A stretch of DNA of 64,000 nucleotides from Pseudoalteromonas arctica A 37-1-2 (GCF_000238395.3 NZ_CP011025.1:3776835-3840834), one strand, 5' to 3'. Counted from the first letter of the stretch, positions 40,413-54,215 are shown. Numbers and translations are program-made. The notes: generated by a model from the letters alone, not told the origin.

Positions 40413-42206
40413 TTATTTAGATGCTATTTCCCATACGGCAATAGAGCCTGATATTTCATTTCCAACAATTAAGAGTGGATTTCCTGTTGCACTTTGCTCT
40501 GCTGAAACGAATACCATTCCTTCAGGTGCCAAATCGCCTGTAATATTCGCTCCTTTAATTAAGCCTCTATTATAGAAGTAGTCTTCAAATTGCACATTGT
40601 ATGGATTAGTAATGTCGTAAACCATAATACCGCCCATACGTTCTAATCCAACAAAAGCAAATGTACGATCGTCAATTTTACCAATAGTCAGCGCTTCAGG
40701 CTCTGCGCCTTTATCATCTGAACGTGAGTCACCTTTGTTTTCATCTTCATTATTGTTAAATGATTCACCATGTACAGATGCTGTTATACGTGCTATATCG
40801 TCACCTGAATCAAAAACCACCAGCCCATTGCTATCCCAAATAGTAAAAGAACGTGCGCCATAGCCGTAAAGCGATTCGTATTGTCCGTCGTTATTGGTAT
40901 CGCCTTTTATTGTTGTTACTTTTAAGCGACCAATATCATCATCGTCATTATTTAAGTAATCAAAATTAGCAGCAAGCGTTAAGTCTTCAACGCGGCTTTC
41001 ATCTATATAAGCTAAGCAGCCATCGTCTTTATCGTAATCAAGCCCGCCCTTTGCTATACAGTCTGCTTCATCCGTTGTATCAAAAAAGTATTCTCTTGCG
41101 TCACCTTCGTTGGCAGTAACTATAAAGTTAGCGCCTTTCCAACTAAAGCTTGAGATAGTATCGGGCTGGTACATACCATAGAGCCCTGGGTATGATTTAA
41201 AATTCACGCCGCCGTCTTTATCTGAGGCATCAAGTTGTAAGCTTGACCAATCTTTAAAGCCTAAGCCCTTTAGCTCAAGACTGTTGTCTTGTAGGTTAAC
41301 TATTGCAAGTGCATTGTTTTCTTGAATAGATACATAAGCATATTTGTTATCTTTAGAAATGCTAACGTACTCGGGTTCTAAATCCATAGCTACGGTGGTA
41401 TTTATTAGATTACCGTTAATAGTACGACCATTTGGGTTTGCAAAAACTACCCCTTGCGCTTCTAGTTCGGTTTGTTTGTTGTTATAGGCTTTAAAATCAA
41501 TATTTATTGCTGTATCGGCTATTACATTATTTGTTATATCGATAATACTAATAGAACCTTCAGGATCTACGCTGTAGTCGCCACTTGGTTCACCTTCGTT
41601 AGCAACCACTGCCTTTGCGCCATCATGGGTGAACGTCACCATGTCTGGTAAAAATCCGACCGTTACATTTTTAATAAATACAGGTGAGTCGCCGCTTATA
41701 TCGTAAAAAGTAATTTGACCTGTATCACCCGTGCTTTCAGCAGCCATTGCCACTGCAAGTAGATTGTTATTTTCATCAATAGCAATGCTGTTTGCATCGC
41801 CTTGGGTGAACTCGTTTAAAGGCAACGTAATAACGGATGTTAAATTTGTGCCGTTTATAACCCCTTCGTTATCTTTAACGAGTGCGGCAGTATCAAAGGT
41901 GTCGGCGGGTAAAATATTAACAACAGCGTCATCACCTGAACTGTTAATAGCGTAAATCCATTTTTTAGATGCTTGATATGCAACTATTTCAGCTGCACCT
42001 TCTGGGCTTTGTGCATTTAATACACCTCTACCCACAAGGTTAATATTTAATGCTGAATTGGCATTTATACCATTTAACCCATTAGTCCCACCTGTGCCTT
42101 GTTCTCCCTGTAATCCTTGAGAGCCGTTTTGACCATCGTCACCATCAAGTGAGCAACCAGTAAGAACAGATATAAGTGACAGCGCAATAATTGATTTTTC
42201 AAACAT
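40413..42206 (-). CDS. Choice-of-anchor I family lipoprotein with collagen-like N-terminus
   Basis: 597 residues from ATG 42206, chosen because AAGGA precedes it and a lipobox follows (LISVLTGC, then SLDGDD). A 13-residue upstream extension in frame has no ribosome site. Residues ~20-45 are collagen-like Gly-X-Y triplets (GDDGQNGSQGLQGEQG). The rest is a beta-propeller-type choice-of-anchor I domain: TFYDISGDSPVFIKNV, DGAKAVVANEGEPSGDYS and GAEPEALTIGKIDDRTFAFV-type motifs, then APEGMVFV. It resembles a phytase- or PhoX-linked propeller class seen in marine secretomes, but no activity can be stated. It is probably on the outer membrane. Confidence 0.8.
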   Translation of the reverse strand: MFEKSIIALSLISVLTGCSLDGDDGQNGSQGLQGEQGTGGTNGLNGINANSALNINLVGRGVLNAQSPEGAAEIVAYQASKKWIYAINSSGDDAVVNILPADTFDTAALVKDNEGVINGTNLTSVITLPLNEFTQGDANSIAIDENNNLLAVAMAAESTGDTGQITFYDISGDSPVFIKNVTVGFLPDMVTFTHDGAKAVVANEGEPSGDYSVDPEGSISIIDITNNVIADTAINIDFKAYNNKQTELEAQGVVFANPNGRTINGNLINTTVAMDLEPEYVSISKDNKYAYVSIQENNALAIVNLQDNSLELKGLGFKDWSSLQLDASDKDGGVNFKSYPGLYGMYQPDTISSFSWKGANFIVTANEGDAREYFFDTTDEADCIAKGGLDYDKDDGCLAYIDESRVEDLTLAANFDYLNNDDDDIGRLKVTTIKGDTNNDGQYESLYGYGARSFTIWDSNGLVVFDSGDDIARITASVHGESFNNNEDENKGDSRSDDKGAEPEALTIGKIDDRTFAFVGLERMGGIMVYDITNPYNVQFEDYFYNRGLIKGANITGDLAPEGMVFVSAEQSATGNPLLIVGNEISGSIAVWEIASK

Positions 42207-42289
42207 GTAATTTTCCTTAGTATTGTATTTGCTAAATATCAACACACAGGCATGACAAGATTATGGCAGTTTTAATACAGCCCCTTAGC

Positions 42290-43519
42290 CTAAGTAATTA
42301 GCTTATACGCTAGCGGAGTTATTAAAATTAAAGCGGCCGTATAACCAAGAATTTTTACAGTAGGGGAATAATCTCGTTTAATTGCAACCCCTAGCAAAGG
42401 TCTAAGTACATCAATACGTGTAATACCCCATGTAATAACACCGCAAAAAGACCAAGTCCCTGTAATAATGATGAATGGTTCAGCAACAGGCCCTAAACTT
42501 AAAGGCTGTAGTAAAAAACACAAAATAATCAAAATGCTTTGATGCAATAAATAAAAGGGAAACACCCATACATTGAGCTGTTTTAAATAGTAAGTATTAA
42601 AATTTAAAAATCGGTGAGCGAACGCGAGTACAAAAAATACACCTACAACACGTTGAATATTGTAGCTAGCGCTTAAAATAAAATGAGGAAGAGTAAACAC
42701 CTTCTGATAACTTAATATTATAAGTACAAACAAAACCGCAAAACTCAAAGCTAGTAATACCAAGTTTTTATCTAAGCAGTTCCAAAAGTAAGTGTTTTTA
42801 GCAAGTATGTATCCTGCGAGTAGCAGTATTAAGCCGTTAGTCTCTCTGATTGAATCGCCAGTTAAGTAATGGCTTGTAAATAGTGTGGCAATAGTGAGCA
42901 AGGTAATTAAAAACCCAAATGACATACCCCCCTTAACAAAGGTTTTTAAAGGCGCAATAAAGGGCAAGCGTGCAAAAAGAGTTAAAACAATAATGATCAG
43001 CATAAATTGCCACAACGAACGCAAATACCATAAGTGATTTACATCCACATTCGGCCACACTCCAGACTGATAATTAATAAAAAGCGTATTGTTCGTCTCT
43101 ATAAAAGCTAAATAAAATTGCCAATAGCTAATATCAATAACACCTTGCTGTGACATTTCTGCAAACAACTGTAAAGGCACTATTAACCATAACCCCACCA
43201 GCAAGGGTAATAGTAAAAAAATAGAACGGTATAAGGTGAAATGTAACCAAGATTTAAAGCTGCTTACTTTATCAATCATAAAACGCAGTGCTACGCCCGA
43301 AATAAACCAAATGAGCAACATGCGCCAAGGTGAAAACACCAACATTAAATATTCAACATACTGTGATGTATAATTACTTTTAAAATGAAATCCCCAGTTT
43401 TCGCTATACAACATGCCAATGTGATAAAAAATTAGCGACGCAAATGCGATTACCCTAAGCCAATCAAGATAATATTTACGCGAATTAACTAATGAAGGTT
43501 ATTGTACTTGAGTGCTCAT
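42290..43519 (-). pseudogene. Acyltransferase-3 family membrane protein, stop at codon 7
   Basis: From ATG 43519 the reading is MSTQVQ then TAA (43501-43499). Without that stop it continues in the same frame as PSLVNSRKYYLDWLRVIAFA, then SLIFYHIG, joining the long ORF that has its first ATG at 43414. The lost part holds the acyltransferase-3 signature (LDWLR ... FYHIGM) including the likely catalytic His, so re-initiation at 43414 (374 residues, ~10 helices) would give an enzyme without it. The family acylates glycans or other envelope polymers. It is divergent from a LytTR regulator. It may be a natural mutation or a base-call error. Confidence 0.8.
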
Positions 43520-43663
43520 GCTTTTACTACTTTATGTATGTTATGCGTTATTCATACCTAAAGCTCTCGCTAAAACTATCTATAAGTGCTTATATTACAA
43601 GCAATAGTGATAAAAGGTGGTATACAGGGATAAGCGTGCCACGTCAGCAATAAGCATACATTT

Positions 43664-44506
43664 ATGAACCTACAGCACTTTCAACGTTTTCAAAGCATTT
43701 ACGCATCAGTATTACTGTGTGCTTACGTATTAATTAATAATACAGTAAACGCTACAACCCAAATAATGGAAGCCCAAAGAGAAGGGGCTTTAACTTTTTT
43801 AATGTGGGAGCCATTTGTTTGGGAGTATTCAAGTGCCTTGAGTACTTTGCTTATATTCCCTATTTTAATTTGGTTTTTAAGACACTTATCTTTTAATTGG
43901 CAAAATATTACGGCCTCATTAGGTATGTACTTTGGTGCCTCTATTATATTTAGCGTGTTACACGTTGGTATTATGGTAGGGGTTCGTAAATTCATATATT
44001 TGTTGAATGATGGGTCTTACAACTTTGGACTTAGCTGGTTTGAGCTTATTTATGAATACCAGAAAGACGCTATAAGTTTTGTGTTTTTCATCGTACTTAT
44101 CAAAGTATATCAATATGTGGTGCAGCAGTTACTAGGTGAAGCCTCTTCAATTGAAGAAAGTGAGCAGCAAACAACATCGACCATAAACCGCCTATTAGTT
44201 AAAAAGCTCGGAAAAGAATTCATTATAAAAATAGAGGATGTTGATTGGCTTGAATCATCGGGTAATTATGTAAACCTATATATAGGCTCACGTATATATC
44301 CGTTAAGGGCAACGCTTACAGCATTAAGTAAACAACTTGAAGTGCAGGGGTTTTGTAGAATTCACCGCAGCCATGGCGTAAAACTCGATAAAGTGGAGTC
44401 CATTACACCACTACCCAGTGGCGACAGTGAAATAAAACTAACAACAGGTAAAGTACTTAACTTGTCTAGACGCTATAAAGAGCAATTTAAACTTCAGCTA
44501 AAATAA
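43664..44506 (+). CDS. LytTR-domain transcriptional regulator with membrane sensor
   Basis: 280 residues. The N-terminal ~150 residues contain about four membrane helices (near 15-35, 60-80, 90-112 and 132-155). A linker (EASSIEESEQQ) leads to a C-terminal LytTR DNA-binding domain (~175-275): FIIKIEDVDWLESSGNYVNL, YPLRATLTAL, then FCRIHRSHGVKLDKVESI and SRRYKEQF. There is no response-regulator receiver domain, so it is a one-component membrane-bound regulator. It is divergent from the acyltransferase gene, a frequent pairing, so it may control it. The signal is unknown. Confidence 0.88.
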   Translation: MNLQHFQRFQSIYASVLLCAYVLINNTVNATTQIMEAQREGALTFLMWEPFVWEYSSALSTLLIFPILIWFLRHLSFNWQNITASLGMYFGASIIFSVLHVGIMVGVRKFIYLLNDGSYNFGLSWFELIYEYQKDAISFVFFIVLIKVYQYVVQQLLGEASSIEESEQQTTSTINRLLVKKLGKEFIIKIEDVDWLESSGNYVNLYIGSRIYPLRATLTALSKQLEVQGFCRIHRSHGVKLDKVESITPLPSGDSEIKLTTGKVLNLSRRYKEQFKLQLK

Positions 44507-44530
44507 AAAAGGCTACCTAAGTAGCCTCTA
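44504..44530 (-). terminator. Terminator after glmU
   Basis: AGGCTAC / GTAGCCT stem with a 4-nt loop, followed in the minus direction by a six-T run. It sits between the converging LytTR and glmU genes. Confidence 0.75.
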
Positions 44531-44533
44531 TTG

Positions 44534-45892
44534 TTATTTTTTAACTGGGCGTTTCCAACCCGTTAAATTACGCTGTTTAGAGCGTGCAATTGCTAATTGG
44601 TCATTTTCAACGGTACTGGTGATCACAGAGCCTGCACCAATTGTTGCAGTTGCACCTATATTTACTGGAGCAACGAGTGATGAATTAGAACCAATAAAGG
44701 CATTATCGCCAATAATAGTTTTTGCTTTGTTAACACCATCGTAGTTACAGGTAATAGTGCCAGCGCCAATATTCACTTTTTCGCCAATTTCAGCATCACC
44801 TAAATAACTTAAGTGGTTGGCTTTAGAGCCTTTACCTAGTCGGGTTTTTTTCATCTCAACAAAGTTACCAATGTGTGAGTCTTCTTCCATTACAGCGCCT
44901 GGGCGAAGGCGAGCATAAGGACCAAGCGTACACTTATCTGCAACTGTGGCATCTTCAATCAGCGTATTAGCTTTAATAATAACGTTATCACCAATACTAC
45001 AATTTTTAAGGACACAGTTAGGACCTATTTGTACATTATTACCAAGCGTGACTGTGCCTTCAAAAATAACGTTTACGTCGATAAGTACATCTTCACCGGT
45101 GGTAACTGTTCCTCGCACATCAATACGCGCAGGGTCAGCAAGTGTTGCGCCATTTAACATTAACTCTTCTGCTTGCCATGCTTGGTAAGCGCGCTCTAAG
45201 CCTGCAAGTTGTACGCGGTTATTTGCGCCCTCAACTTCCATTGCATACTCTGGCTGAGCTGAAGTGATTTCTACGCCTTCACTGTGAGCCATTGCAACGA
45301 TATCTGTTAAGTAGTACTCGCCTTGTGCATTATTGTTAGATAAGTTACCTAACCATGTTTTTAATAGCTTACCGTTAACAGCCATAATGCCTGTATTTAC
45401 TTCGTTAATAAGTAACTGTTCTGGGCTTGAATCTTTTTGCTCAACAATACCAACTAACTTACCACCGGCACGAAGCATTCGACCATAGCCATTTGGGTTT
45501 ACCAAATTTACCGTTAATACAGCTAAACCATTTTTAGGTGTTGCGGCTAATAAACGCTCTAGTGTTGATTGCTTTGTTAGTGGTACATCACCGTATAAAA
45601 TTAATACCGTGTCTTCATCATTAACATGAGAGTTGGCTTGCGCTACTGCGTGGCCAGTACCAAGTTGTTCAGCTTGAAGTACCCAATTTACATTGTTATC
45701 GGCAAGTTGTTGTTGTAATAGTTCGCCGCCGTGTCCGTAAACTAGGTTTGTAGTCGTTGCACCTAATGCCATCGCATTATCAATAACGTGCTGCACCATT
45801 GGTTTACCTGCAACTTTGTGCAAAACTTTAGGTAAAGCAGAGCGCATACGAGTACCTTTACCCGCAGCAAGAATAATAGTTGTTAGAGCCAT
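44534..45892 (-). CDS. glmU: Bifunctional UDP-N-acetylglucosamine pyrophosphorylase / GlcN-1-P acetyltransferase
   Basis: 452 residues. The N-terminal uridylyltransferase domain (1-~228) has [29 protein letters not shown] and the metal-binding Asp in YGDVPL. The C-terminal left-handed beta-helix (~250-445) carries hexapeptide repeats and the acetyl-CoA region ([32 protein letters not shown]). It completes UDP-GlcNAc synthesis started by GlmS. It lies 285 bp downstream of the atp operon terminator on the same strand and ends at its own terminator. Confidence 0.97.
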   Translation of the reverse strand: MALTTIILAAGKGTRMRSALPKVLHKVAGKPMVQHVIDNAMALGATTTNLVYGHGGELLQQQLADNNVNWVLQAEQLGTGHAVAQANSHVNDEDTVLILYGDVPLTKQSTLERLLAATPKNGLAVLTVNLVNPNGYGRMLRAGGKLVGIVEQKDSSPEQLLINEVNTGIMAVNGKLLKTWLGNLSNNNAQGEYYLTDIVAMAHSEGVEITSAQPEYAMEVEGANNRVQLAGLERAYQAWQAEELMLNGATLADPARIDVRGTVTTGEDVLIDVNVIFEGTVTLGNNVQIGPNCVLKNCSIGDNVIIKANTLIEDATVADKCTLGPYARLRPGAVMEEDSHIGNFVEMKKTRLGKGSKANHLSYLGDAEIGEKVNIGAGTITCNYDGVNKAKTIIGDNAFIGSNSSLVAPVNIGATATIGAGSVITSTVENDQLAIARSKQRNLTGWKRPVKK

Positions 45893-46134
45893 TAAAACAA
45901 TTTCCTTTTTTCGTTGTTTTAGCTAAATAAGTCTTATGTTCGATCAGAAGATTACGTAAATCACTTCTTGTGCAAATACTCAGTAGGTTAGTTTATTAGT
46001 ACTGAATCTTGACTGAAAAAACACACTTAATTGGATGACGTTATTGTAGCGAGGATTCCGGCAGGATATAAGTGTAAAAGTGTAGATAATAATCGGACTA
46101 AGGTATTTAGTGTAAATACAAAAGTAACAGGCAC

Positions 46135-46163
46135 AAAAAAGCCCACTTAAAGTGGGCTTTTTA
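46135..46163 (-). terminator. Terminator of the atp operon
   Basis: AAAGCCCACTT / AAGTGGGCTTT stem with minimal loop, flanked by A and T runs. Confidence 0.85.
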
Positions 46164-46177
46164 CAAACCGGATAGGC

Positions 46178-46600
46178 TTACTTGTGACGTAATTGCTGAA
46201 TTACGCGTAACTGAGCAACTGCTTCTGCCAGTCGCGTAGCCGCTTGCTGATAATCAAACTCAACAGCTGACGAATTCGCCATATGTTCTTCAGCTTCACG
46301 TTTAGCCTTTTGTACAGAATCTTCATCTAAATCTTCACCACGAACCGCAGTATCTGCAAGAATCGTGATGTGATTTGGTTGAACTTCTAATGTACCGCCA
46401 GCAACATATATCACATCTTCGTGACCAAATTGCTTAACTAAACGTACCATACCAGGTTTAAGGGCAGTTAGTAGTGGAGCATGGCCTAGGTTTACACCCA
46501 GCTCGCCTTCACTACCAGATACTTGAATCGATTCAACAAGACCAGAGAACAAACTCTGCTCAGCGCTTACTACGTCAAGATGTACAGTCATAGCTGTCAT
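46178..46600 (-). CDS. atpC: F-type ATP synthase epsilon subunit
   Basis: 140 residues. The N-terminal beta-sandwich has [20 protein letters not shown] and [19 protein letters not shown], and a C-terminal helical hairpin follows. Start chosen at ATG 46600 because AGGAGG lies 5 bp upstream; a second ATG three codons later is too far. It links rotation of the central stalk to catalysis and can inhibit ATP hydrolysis. It is the last gene of the operon, 13 bp after atpD. Confidence 0.96.
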   Translation of the reverse strand: MTAMTVHLDVVSAEQSLFSGLVESIQVSGSEGELGVNLGHAPLLTALKPGMVRLVKQFGHEDVIYVAGGTLEVQPNHITILADTAVRGEDLDEDSVQKAKREAEEHMANSSAVEFDYQQAATRLAEAVAQLRVIQQLRHK

Positions 46601-46613
46601 ACTACCCTCCTAG

Positions 46614-48020
<1,407 letters not shown>

Positions 48021-48032
48021 TTACCCGAAGCA

Positions 48033-48893
48033 TTAAACTGCTGCTGAGCCAGAACAAATCTCACTAATTTCTTGTGTGATTGCTGCTTGGCGAGCCTTGT
48101 TATAAACAAGCTGTAGCTCGTCCATAAGGTCACCTGCGTTATCAGTTGCAGCTTTCATTGCAACCATACGAGCAGCCTGTTCAGAGGCAGCATTTTCTAC
48201 CACACCTTGGTATGCTTGAGACTCAATAAAGCGTACTAACAAAGACTCTAAAATAGCCTCTGGATTTGGCTCGTATAAGTAATCCCATGTGTGAGCAGAT
48301 ACTTCTTCTTCAGCTTTTGGCAAAGGGAGTAACTGATCTATAATTGGCTCTTGCCTCATGGTATTAACGAATTTGTTATATACCAAGAATAAACGGTCTA
48401 TTTTGCCTTCAGAAAATGCATCAAGCATAACTTTTACAGGACCAATAACGTCTTGTACTGAAGGTTTATCTCCTAGGCCCGCTTTTTTAGCGAGTAGTTG
48501 ACCACCAAAACGTTGAAAGAAGCCAGCTGCTTTACTACCTAAAGTAGCAAATTCAGCATCAACACCTTTTTCTTTCCACGCTTTAACATCAAGTGCAACT
48601 TTCTTAAACTCGTTTGAGTTTAGACCGCCACACAGACCACGGTCTGTAGAGATAACAATATAACCAACTCGTTTCACTTCACGATCTTTTAAGAACGGGT
48701 GAGTAAAATCAAGATTTGCTTGAGCAACACGACCAATTACTTCACGTAATTTGTCAGCGTATGGACGGCTTGAAGCAACGCGTTCTTGCGCCCTTTTCAT
48801 TTTAGACGCAGCAACCATTTCCATTGCGCTAGTGATCTTTTGAGTATTTTTAATACTCCCGATCTTGCTTTTAATCTCTTTTCCGCTGGCCAT
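48033..48893 (-). CDS. atpG: F-type ATP synthase gamma subunit
   Basis: 286 residues. The N-terminal and C-terminal helices form the rotor coiled coil: [20 protein letters not shown] and [18 protein letters not shown], then the C-terminal [32 protein letters not shown] is the conserved middle motif. It forms the central shaft coupling Fo rotation to the catalytic sites. Length is normal. Confidence 0.97.
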   Translation of the reverse strand: MASGKEIKSKIGSIKNTQKITSAMEMVAASKMKRAQERVASSRPYADKLREVIGRVAQANLDFTHPFLKDREVKRVGYIVISTDRGLCGGLNSNEFKKVALDVKAWKEKGVDAEFATLGSKAAGFFQRFGGQLLAKKAGLGDKPSVQDVIGPVKVMLDAFSEGKIDRLFLVYNKFVNTMRQEPIIDQLLPLPKAEEEVSAHTWDYLYEPNPEAILESLLVRFIESQAYQGVVENAASEQAARMVAMKAATDNAGDLMDELQLVYNKARQAAITQEISEICSGSAAV

Positions 48894-48953
48894 GACTCTC
48901 TCTCCGAATCAAGGTGTGCTTTAGTTTCCTAAAGCGCACCATTAATAACTAAA

Positions 48954-50495
48954 TTACCAAGTTTGCGTAGACTTGAACTTCGTTAGAAGTTCTTTAAGCT
49001 GCGCTTCGATCTCGGCATTCAAGTTACCAGTTTCATTGATTTGAGCCACAAGCTCTGCGTATGTGCTATTTGCATACGAAAGTAAAGCTGCTTCAAAGTC
49101 ACCGATTTTCGCGATTTCGATGTCTTGAAGGAAGCCTTTTTCAGCAGCAAATAACGACAAAGACATATCAGCAACAGACATTGGCGCGTACTGTTTCTGC
49201 TTCATTAGCTCTGTTACACGCTCACCATGCTCAAGTTGAGCACGAGTTGCATCATCAAGGTCAGACGCGAACTGCGAAAACGCAGCTAATTCACGGTACT
49301 GAGCTAGGGCTAGACGGATACCGCCACCTAGTTTCTTAACGATTTTAGTTTGTGCAGCACCACCAACACGCGATACCGAGATACCAGCATTTACTGCCGG
49401 ACGGATACCTGAGTTGAATAAGTCAGTTTCTAAGAAGATCTGACCATCGGTGATAGAGATAACGTTAGTCGGTACGAACGCAGAAACGTCGCCGCCTTGA
49501 GTTTCAATGATTGGCAATGCCGTCAATGAACCAGTTTTACCTTTCACTTCACCATTAGTGAACTTTTCAACGTAATCTGCGTTTACACGCGATGCACGCT
49601 CTAAAAGACGAGAGTGAAGGTAGAATACGTCACCTGGGTATGCTTCACGGCCTGGTGGACGCTTAAGTAGTAATGAAATTTGACGGTAAGCAACTGCTTG
49701 CTTAGACAAATCATCATATACGATTAATGCGTTTTCACCACGGTCACGGAAGTATTCACCCATAGTACAGCCCGCGAACGGTGCTAAGTACTGAAGTGCC
49801 GCAGATTCAGAAGCAGATGCAACAACTACGATAGTATTTGCTAGTGCACCATGCTCTTCTAATTTACGAACTACGTTTGCAATAGTAGATGCTTTTTGAC
49901 CAATCGCAACGTACACACACTTAACGCCTGTGTCTTTTTGATTGATGATTGCATCGATTGCTAGTGCAGTTTTACCTGTTTGGCGGTCACCAATGATAAG
50001 TTCACGTTGACCACGACCAACTGGAATCATCGCATCAATAGATTTATAACCAGTTTGAACTGGCTCATCTACAGATTTACGCTCGATTACACCTGGTGCA
50101 ATTTTTTCTACAGGTTCAAACCCGTCGTTATCTAGAGCGCCTTTACCATCGATTGGAGCACCTAGTGTGTTTACAACACGACCAAGTAAACCAGGACCAA
50201 CAGGAACTTCTAAAATACGACCAGTTGTATATACTTTTACGCCTTCAGTAAGGTCAGCGTACGGACCCATTACTACTGCACCAATTGAGTCGCGCTCAAG
50301 GTTTAGTGCGATAGCATAACGGCTGCCAGGAAGCTCAATCATTTCACCTTGCATACAGTCAGCAAGACCGTGGATGCGGATGATACCGTCAGTAACAGAT
50401 ACAATAGTACCTTCGTTACGAGCTTCACTTACAACTTCGAACTTCTCAATACGTTGTTTGATCAGATCTGAAATTTCAGTGGAATTAAGTTGCAT
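48954..50495 (-). CDS. atpA: F-type ATP synthase alpha subunit
   Basis: 513 residues. Non-catalytic nucleotide-binding subunit with Walker [10 protein letters not shown], the ALEYS-like region [16 protein letters not shown], and the Arg-finger loop in [20 protein letters not shown]. The N-terminal [19 protein letters not shown] is the site of delta-subunit contact. Complete length. Sits 14 bp after atpH. Confidence 0.98.
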   Translation of the reverse strand: MQLNSTEISDLIKQRIEKFEVVSEARNEGTIVSVTDGIIRIHGLADCMQGEMIELPGSRYAIALNLERDSIGAVVMGPYADLTEGVKVYTTGRILEVPVGPGLLGRVVNTLGAPIDGKGALDNDGFEPVEKIAPGVIERKSVDEPVQTGYKSIDAMIPVGRGQRELIIGDRQTGKTALAIDAIINQKDTGVKCVYVAIGQKASTIANVVRKLEEHGALANTIVVVASASESAALQYLAPFAGCTMGEYFRDRGENALIVYDDLSKQAVAYRQISLLLKRPPGREAYPGDVFYLHSRLLERASRVNADYVEKFTNGEVKGKTGSLTALPIIETQGGDVSAFVPTNVISITDGQIFLETDLFNSGIRPAVNAGISVSRVGGAAQTKIVKKLGGGIRLALAQYRELAAFSQFASDLDDATRAQLEHGERVTELMKQKQYAPMSVADMSLSLFAAEKGFLQDIEIAKIGDFEAALLSYANSTYAELVAQINETGNLNAEIEAQLKELLTKFKSTQTW

Positions 50496-50509
50496 GCTCT
50501 TTTTCCCAA

Positions 50510-51049
50510 TTACGATTGTAGTGTTGTAGCTAAGCGGTTTAATTTACCGCGAATAGTACCGTCGATTACAGTGTCGCCAGACCTAATAATAAGTCCACCA
50601 ACCACTGACGCGTCTTCACTACAATTCAGCTTAACTTTGCGTGCGAAACGTTTTTCAAGTGCCGCTACCAATGACTCTTGTTGCTGCGCAACAAGAGGAG
50701 TTGCAGAAATCACATCTACTTCGATTTCTTTATCGTATTCTGCTTTAAATTCAGCAAATAACTGTGCAACTTCAGGTAGAGCTGTCAAACGTCCATTTTC
50801 AGCCATCACCTTAACTAGGTTCTGACCTTGTTCGTTGAGCTGCTCAGCACAAAGTTGAATAAATAATTCAGCTTGTGCAGTAGCTGTAGGCATACTCGCT
50901 AAAACAGACGATGCTTGCTCATTGCTGGCTACATGGCCTGCAAAGAACAACATATCATTCCAGCTTTCTAGAGTGCCTTTCTCAACGGCAAGTTCAAAAG
51001 CCGCTTTAGCGTATGGGCGAGCGATAGTAGTCAAATTAGACATGCTCAT
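50510..51049 (-). CDS. atpH: F-type ATP synthase delta subunit
   Basis: 179 residues; the likely real start may be the second Met ([20 protein letters not shown]), as AGGAGG lies near 51055. The N-terminal six-helix domain begins [19 protein letters not shown]. The C-terminal part has [20 protein letters not shown], the conserved delta signature. It links the peripheral stalk to F1. Confidence 0.95.
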   Translation of the reverse strand: MSMSNLTTIARPYAKAAFELAVEKGTLESWNDMLFFAGHVASNEQASSVLASMPTATAQAELFIQLCAEQLNEQGQNLVKVMAENGRLTALPEVAQLFAEFKAEYDKEIEVDVISATPLVAQQQESLVAALEKRFARKVKLNCSEDASVVGGLIIRSGDTVIDGTIRGKLNRLATTLQS

Positions 51050-51059
51050 ACCCTCCTAA

Positions 51060-51530
51060 TTACAGCTCAGCGACAAGTTTTTCAACGATGTCACTATGTG
51101 CGGCTTGATTAATTTCACGCTCTAAAATACGTTCTGCGCCAATCACTGCCAGAGTTGCTACTTGCTTACGTAGTTCTTCTGTTATGCGATTACGTTCAGA
51201 CTCAACTTCAGAGTGCCCTTGAGCAATGATACTTTCACGCTCTTGTTGACCACGAAGTGTTTCTTCGTCAACAATTAGCACTGCACGCTTTTTAGCTTGA
51301 TCAATGATATCAGCCGCTTGAGCTTTTGCATCTTTAAGCTGTTCAGCAGCTTTCTTTTGCGCAAGTTCTAAGTCTTTTTCGGCTCTATCAGAGGCAGCTA
51401 AACCATCTTCGATTTTTTTCTGGCGAGCTTCAATTGCACCGTTTAGTGGTGGCCATACGTATTTCATACAAAATAATACGAACACCGTAAACGCAATCAA
51501 TTCACCGATAAGAGTGGCGTTTAAATTCAC
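51060..51530 (-). CDS. atpF: F-type ATP synthase b subunit
   Basis: 156 residues. One N-terminal membrane helix ([20 protein letters not shown]) is followed by a long charged coiled coil ([20 protein letters not shown], then [16 protein letters not shown]) and a C-terminal delta-binding part. It forms the peripheral stalk. Ends 11 bp before atpH; start follows an AGGAG site. Confidence 0.96.
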   Translation of the reverse strand: MNLNATLIGELIAFTVFVLFCMKYVWPPLNGAIEARQKKIEDGLAASDRAEKDLELAQKKAAEQLKDAKAQAADIIDQAKKRAVLIVDEETLRGQQERESIIAQGHSEVESERNRITEELRKQVATLAVIGAERILEREINQAAHSDIVEKLVAEL

Positions 51531-51571
51531 AACCGCTCCTCCTTAAATAGTAAGCTGTTCAAAGAATAAAA

Positions 51572-51814
<243 letters not shown>

Positions 51815-51875
51815 TTATTTCTCCAAAGTTTCAATTGTAAAGTTAAAAGTAAAAGTAAAATTGTAAATCTAAAAA

Positions 51876-52748
<873 letters not shown>

Positions 52749-53129
52749 TTAATGTTTAAAAAAAACGGGTGCGAACAATCCAGTAAAGAGCGCCAGTATA
52801 TAAGTACTAAAAAAGGGTAATAAAATTACCGGAAAATGCTTCAGTACCAGCGCAAACAATACAATTGTTAGCATAAACTTTAATCCGTTGCCGCGTTTCA
52901 ACGAGGCATACGCTTGATTTGCTCGACTTGCACCCATATATCTGAATGCATAAAGTGCAAATACAAAGTGCGGAAGTACTGCTACAGCTCCACCAGCGAG
53001 TGATGAAAGCGAGGCATTGACTCCCGAACTAAAAAAAATAATTACAGCAGCAACTAATGCTACAACACCCTGAAGGCAAATTAACTTTAATACGGCAAGT
53101 CGATATGGACTCGCTAACTTATCAGTCAC
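52749..53129 (-). CDS. atpI: ATP synthase accessory protein AtpI
   Basis: 126 residues with four hydrophobic segments: LICLQGVVALVAAVIIFFSS, the glycine-rich SSLAGGAVAVLPHFVFALYA, and two C-terminal helices. First gene of the operon, in the usual place. It is thought to help c-ring assembly or Mg2+ supply. The operon promoter lies 53-80 bp upstream of its start. Confidence 0.9.
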   Translation of the reverse strand: MTDKLASPYRLAVLKLICLQGVVALVAAVIIFFSSGVNASLSSLAGGAVAVLPHFVFALYAFRYMGASRANQAYASLKRGNGLKFMLTIVLFALVLKHFPVILLPFFSTYILALFTGLFAPVFFKH

Positions 53130-53181
53130 GTTTAGTTAACCTTTATTGCGTTCTAATTGTTAGGGTGTGAAAACTGGCGAA

Positions 53182-53209
53182 ATTATACTTAATCCTGCCA
53201 GTTTTGCAA
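53182..53209 (-). promoter_or_regulatory. Promoter of the atp operon
   Basis: TTGCAA (53209-53204), 16-bp spacer, TATAAT (53187-53182) on the minus strand. The only well-formed promoter in the parB-atpI gap. Confidence 0.7.
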
Positions 53210-53271
53210 CTTGAGTAGATGCTTTGTAACACGAAATAGCTACAAATGTCCCTTTTTAGACATGTAGAAAA

Positions 53272-54195
53272 CTAATGGTGGGTATTGTCGTGATTGATAC
53301 GATTTAAAATGCCGTCAAGTTCATCTAGGTTAGTATACGAAATAACCAGTTTACCTTTGCCTTTTTTATTGTAGTTAATCTCTACTTTAGCACCTAGATT
53401 TTCAGCGAGTTGTTGTTCTAACTGCTTAACATCTGGATCTTTTTCGGTTATTTCTTTAGCAGGTAAAGGTTCTAAAATTGAACGTACGAGCTTTTCAGTT
53501 TCTCGAACTGTTAATGCTTTAGCTACAGCTAAACGAGCAGCATCTGACTGCGCTTCACCTTCAAGGGCTAACAGGCAACGAGCATGGCCCATTTCAATAT
53601 CGCCATGTTCTAACAGAATTTTTACATCACTATTTAAGTTATTTAAACGCAGTAAATTAGTTACAGTCGTACGTGATTTACCCACCGCATCTGCTACTTG
53701 CTGATGTGTTAATTCAAATTCTATTAGTAAACGATTAAGTGCAACTGCTTCTTCCATGGCATTTAAATCTTCACGCTGAATATTTTCTATCAGTGCAATC
53801 GCAACGGCAGCTTCATCAGGTACATCTTTAATAATACAAGGCACTGTTTCAAGCTTAGCTATTTGCGCTGCGCGCCAACGACGCTCACCCGCTATAATTT
53901 CAAAGCTATTATGTGCAATAGGGCGCACAACAATAGGTTGAATAATACCTTGTGAGCGAATAGAACTAGCAAGCTCTTCTAGCGCCTCTTCAGACATGTC
54001 TTTACGAGGTTGGTATTTACCAGAGTATAAAAACTCTATTGGGAGTTTTTGTAATTCACTATTATTAGCCGCGGCATTTTGCACAGCCTCAGAAACGTTT
54101 GATGTGTCTTGTTCCTTGCTTGGGCTTGGTGCAGGCTTTGACGAACTTAAAAGTGCATCGAGTCCTCGGCCTAAACCTCGTTTTTTAGCAGACAT
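53272..54195 (-). CDS. parB: Chromosome partitioning protein ParB
   Basis: 307 residues. N-terminal ParA-contact tail (KKRGLGRGLDALLSS), then the CTPase/ParB domain with QPRKDMSEEALEELASSI and the C-motif GERRWRAAQ. The helix-turn-helix (ELTHQQVADAVGKSRTTVTN) and a C-terminal dimer domain follow. It binds parS sites near the origin and spreads to aid origin segregation. Usual location beside oriC. I find no 16-bp parS palindrome in the window; sites probably lie outside. Confidence 0.97.
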   Translation of the reverse strand: MSAKKRGLGRGLDALLSSSKPAPSPSKEQDTSNVSEAVQNAAANNSELQKLPIEFLYSGKYQPRKDMSEEALEELASSIRSQGIIQPIVVRPIAHNSFEIIAGERRWRAAQIAKLETVPCIIKDVPDEAAVAIALIENIQREDLNAMEEAVALNRLLIEFELTHQQVADAVGKSRTTVTNLLRLNNLNSDVKILLEHGDIEMGHARCLLALEGEAQSDAARLAVAKALTVRETEKLVRSILEPLPAKEITEKDPDVKQLEQQLAENLGAKVEINYNKKGKGKLVISYTNLDELDGILNRINHDNTHH

Positions 54196-54215
54196 GTTAT
54201 TTTTTTACCTCAAAG

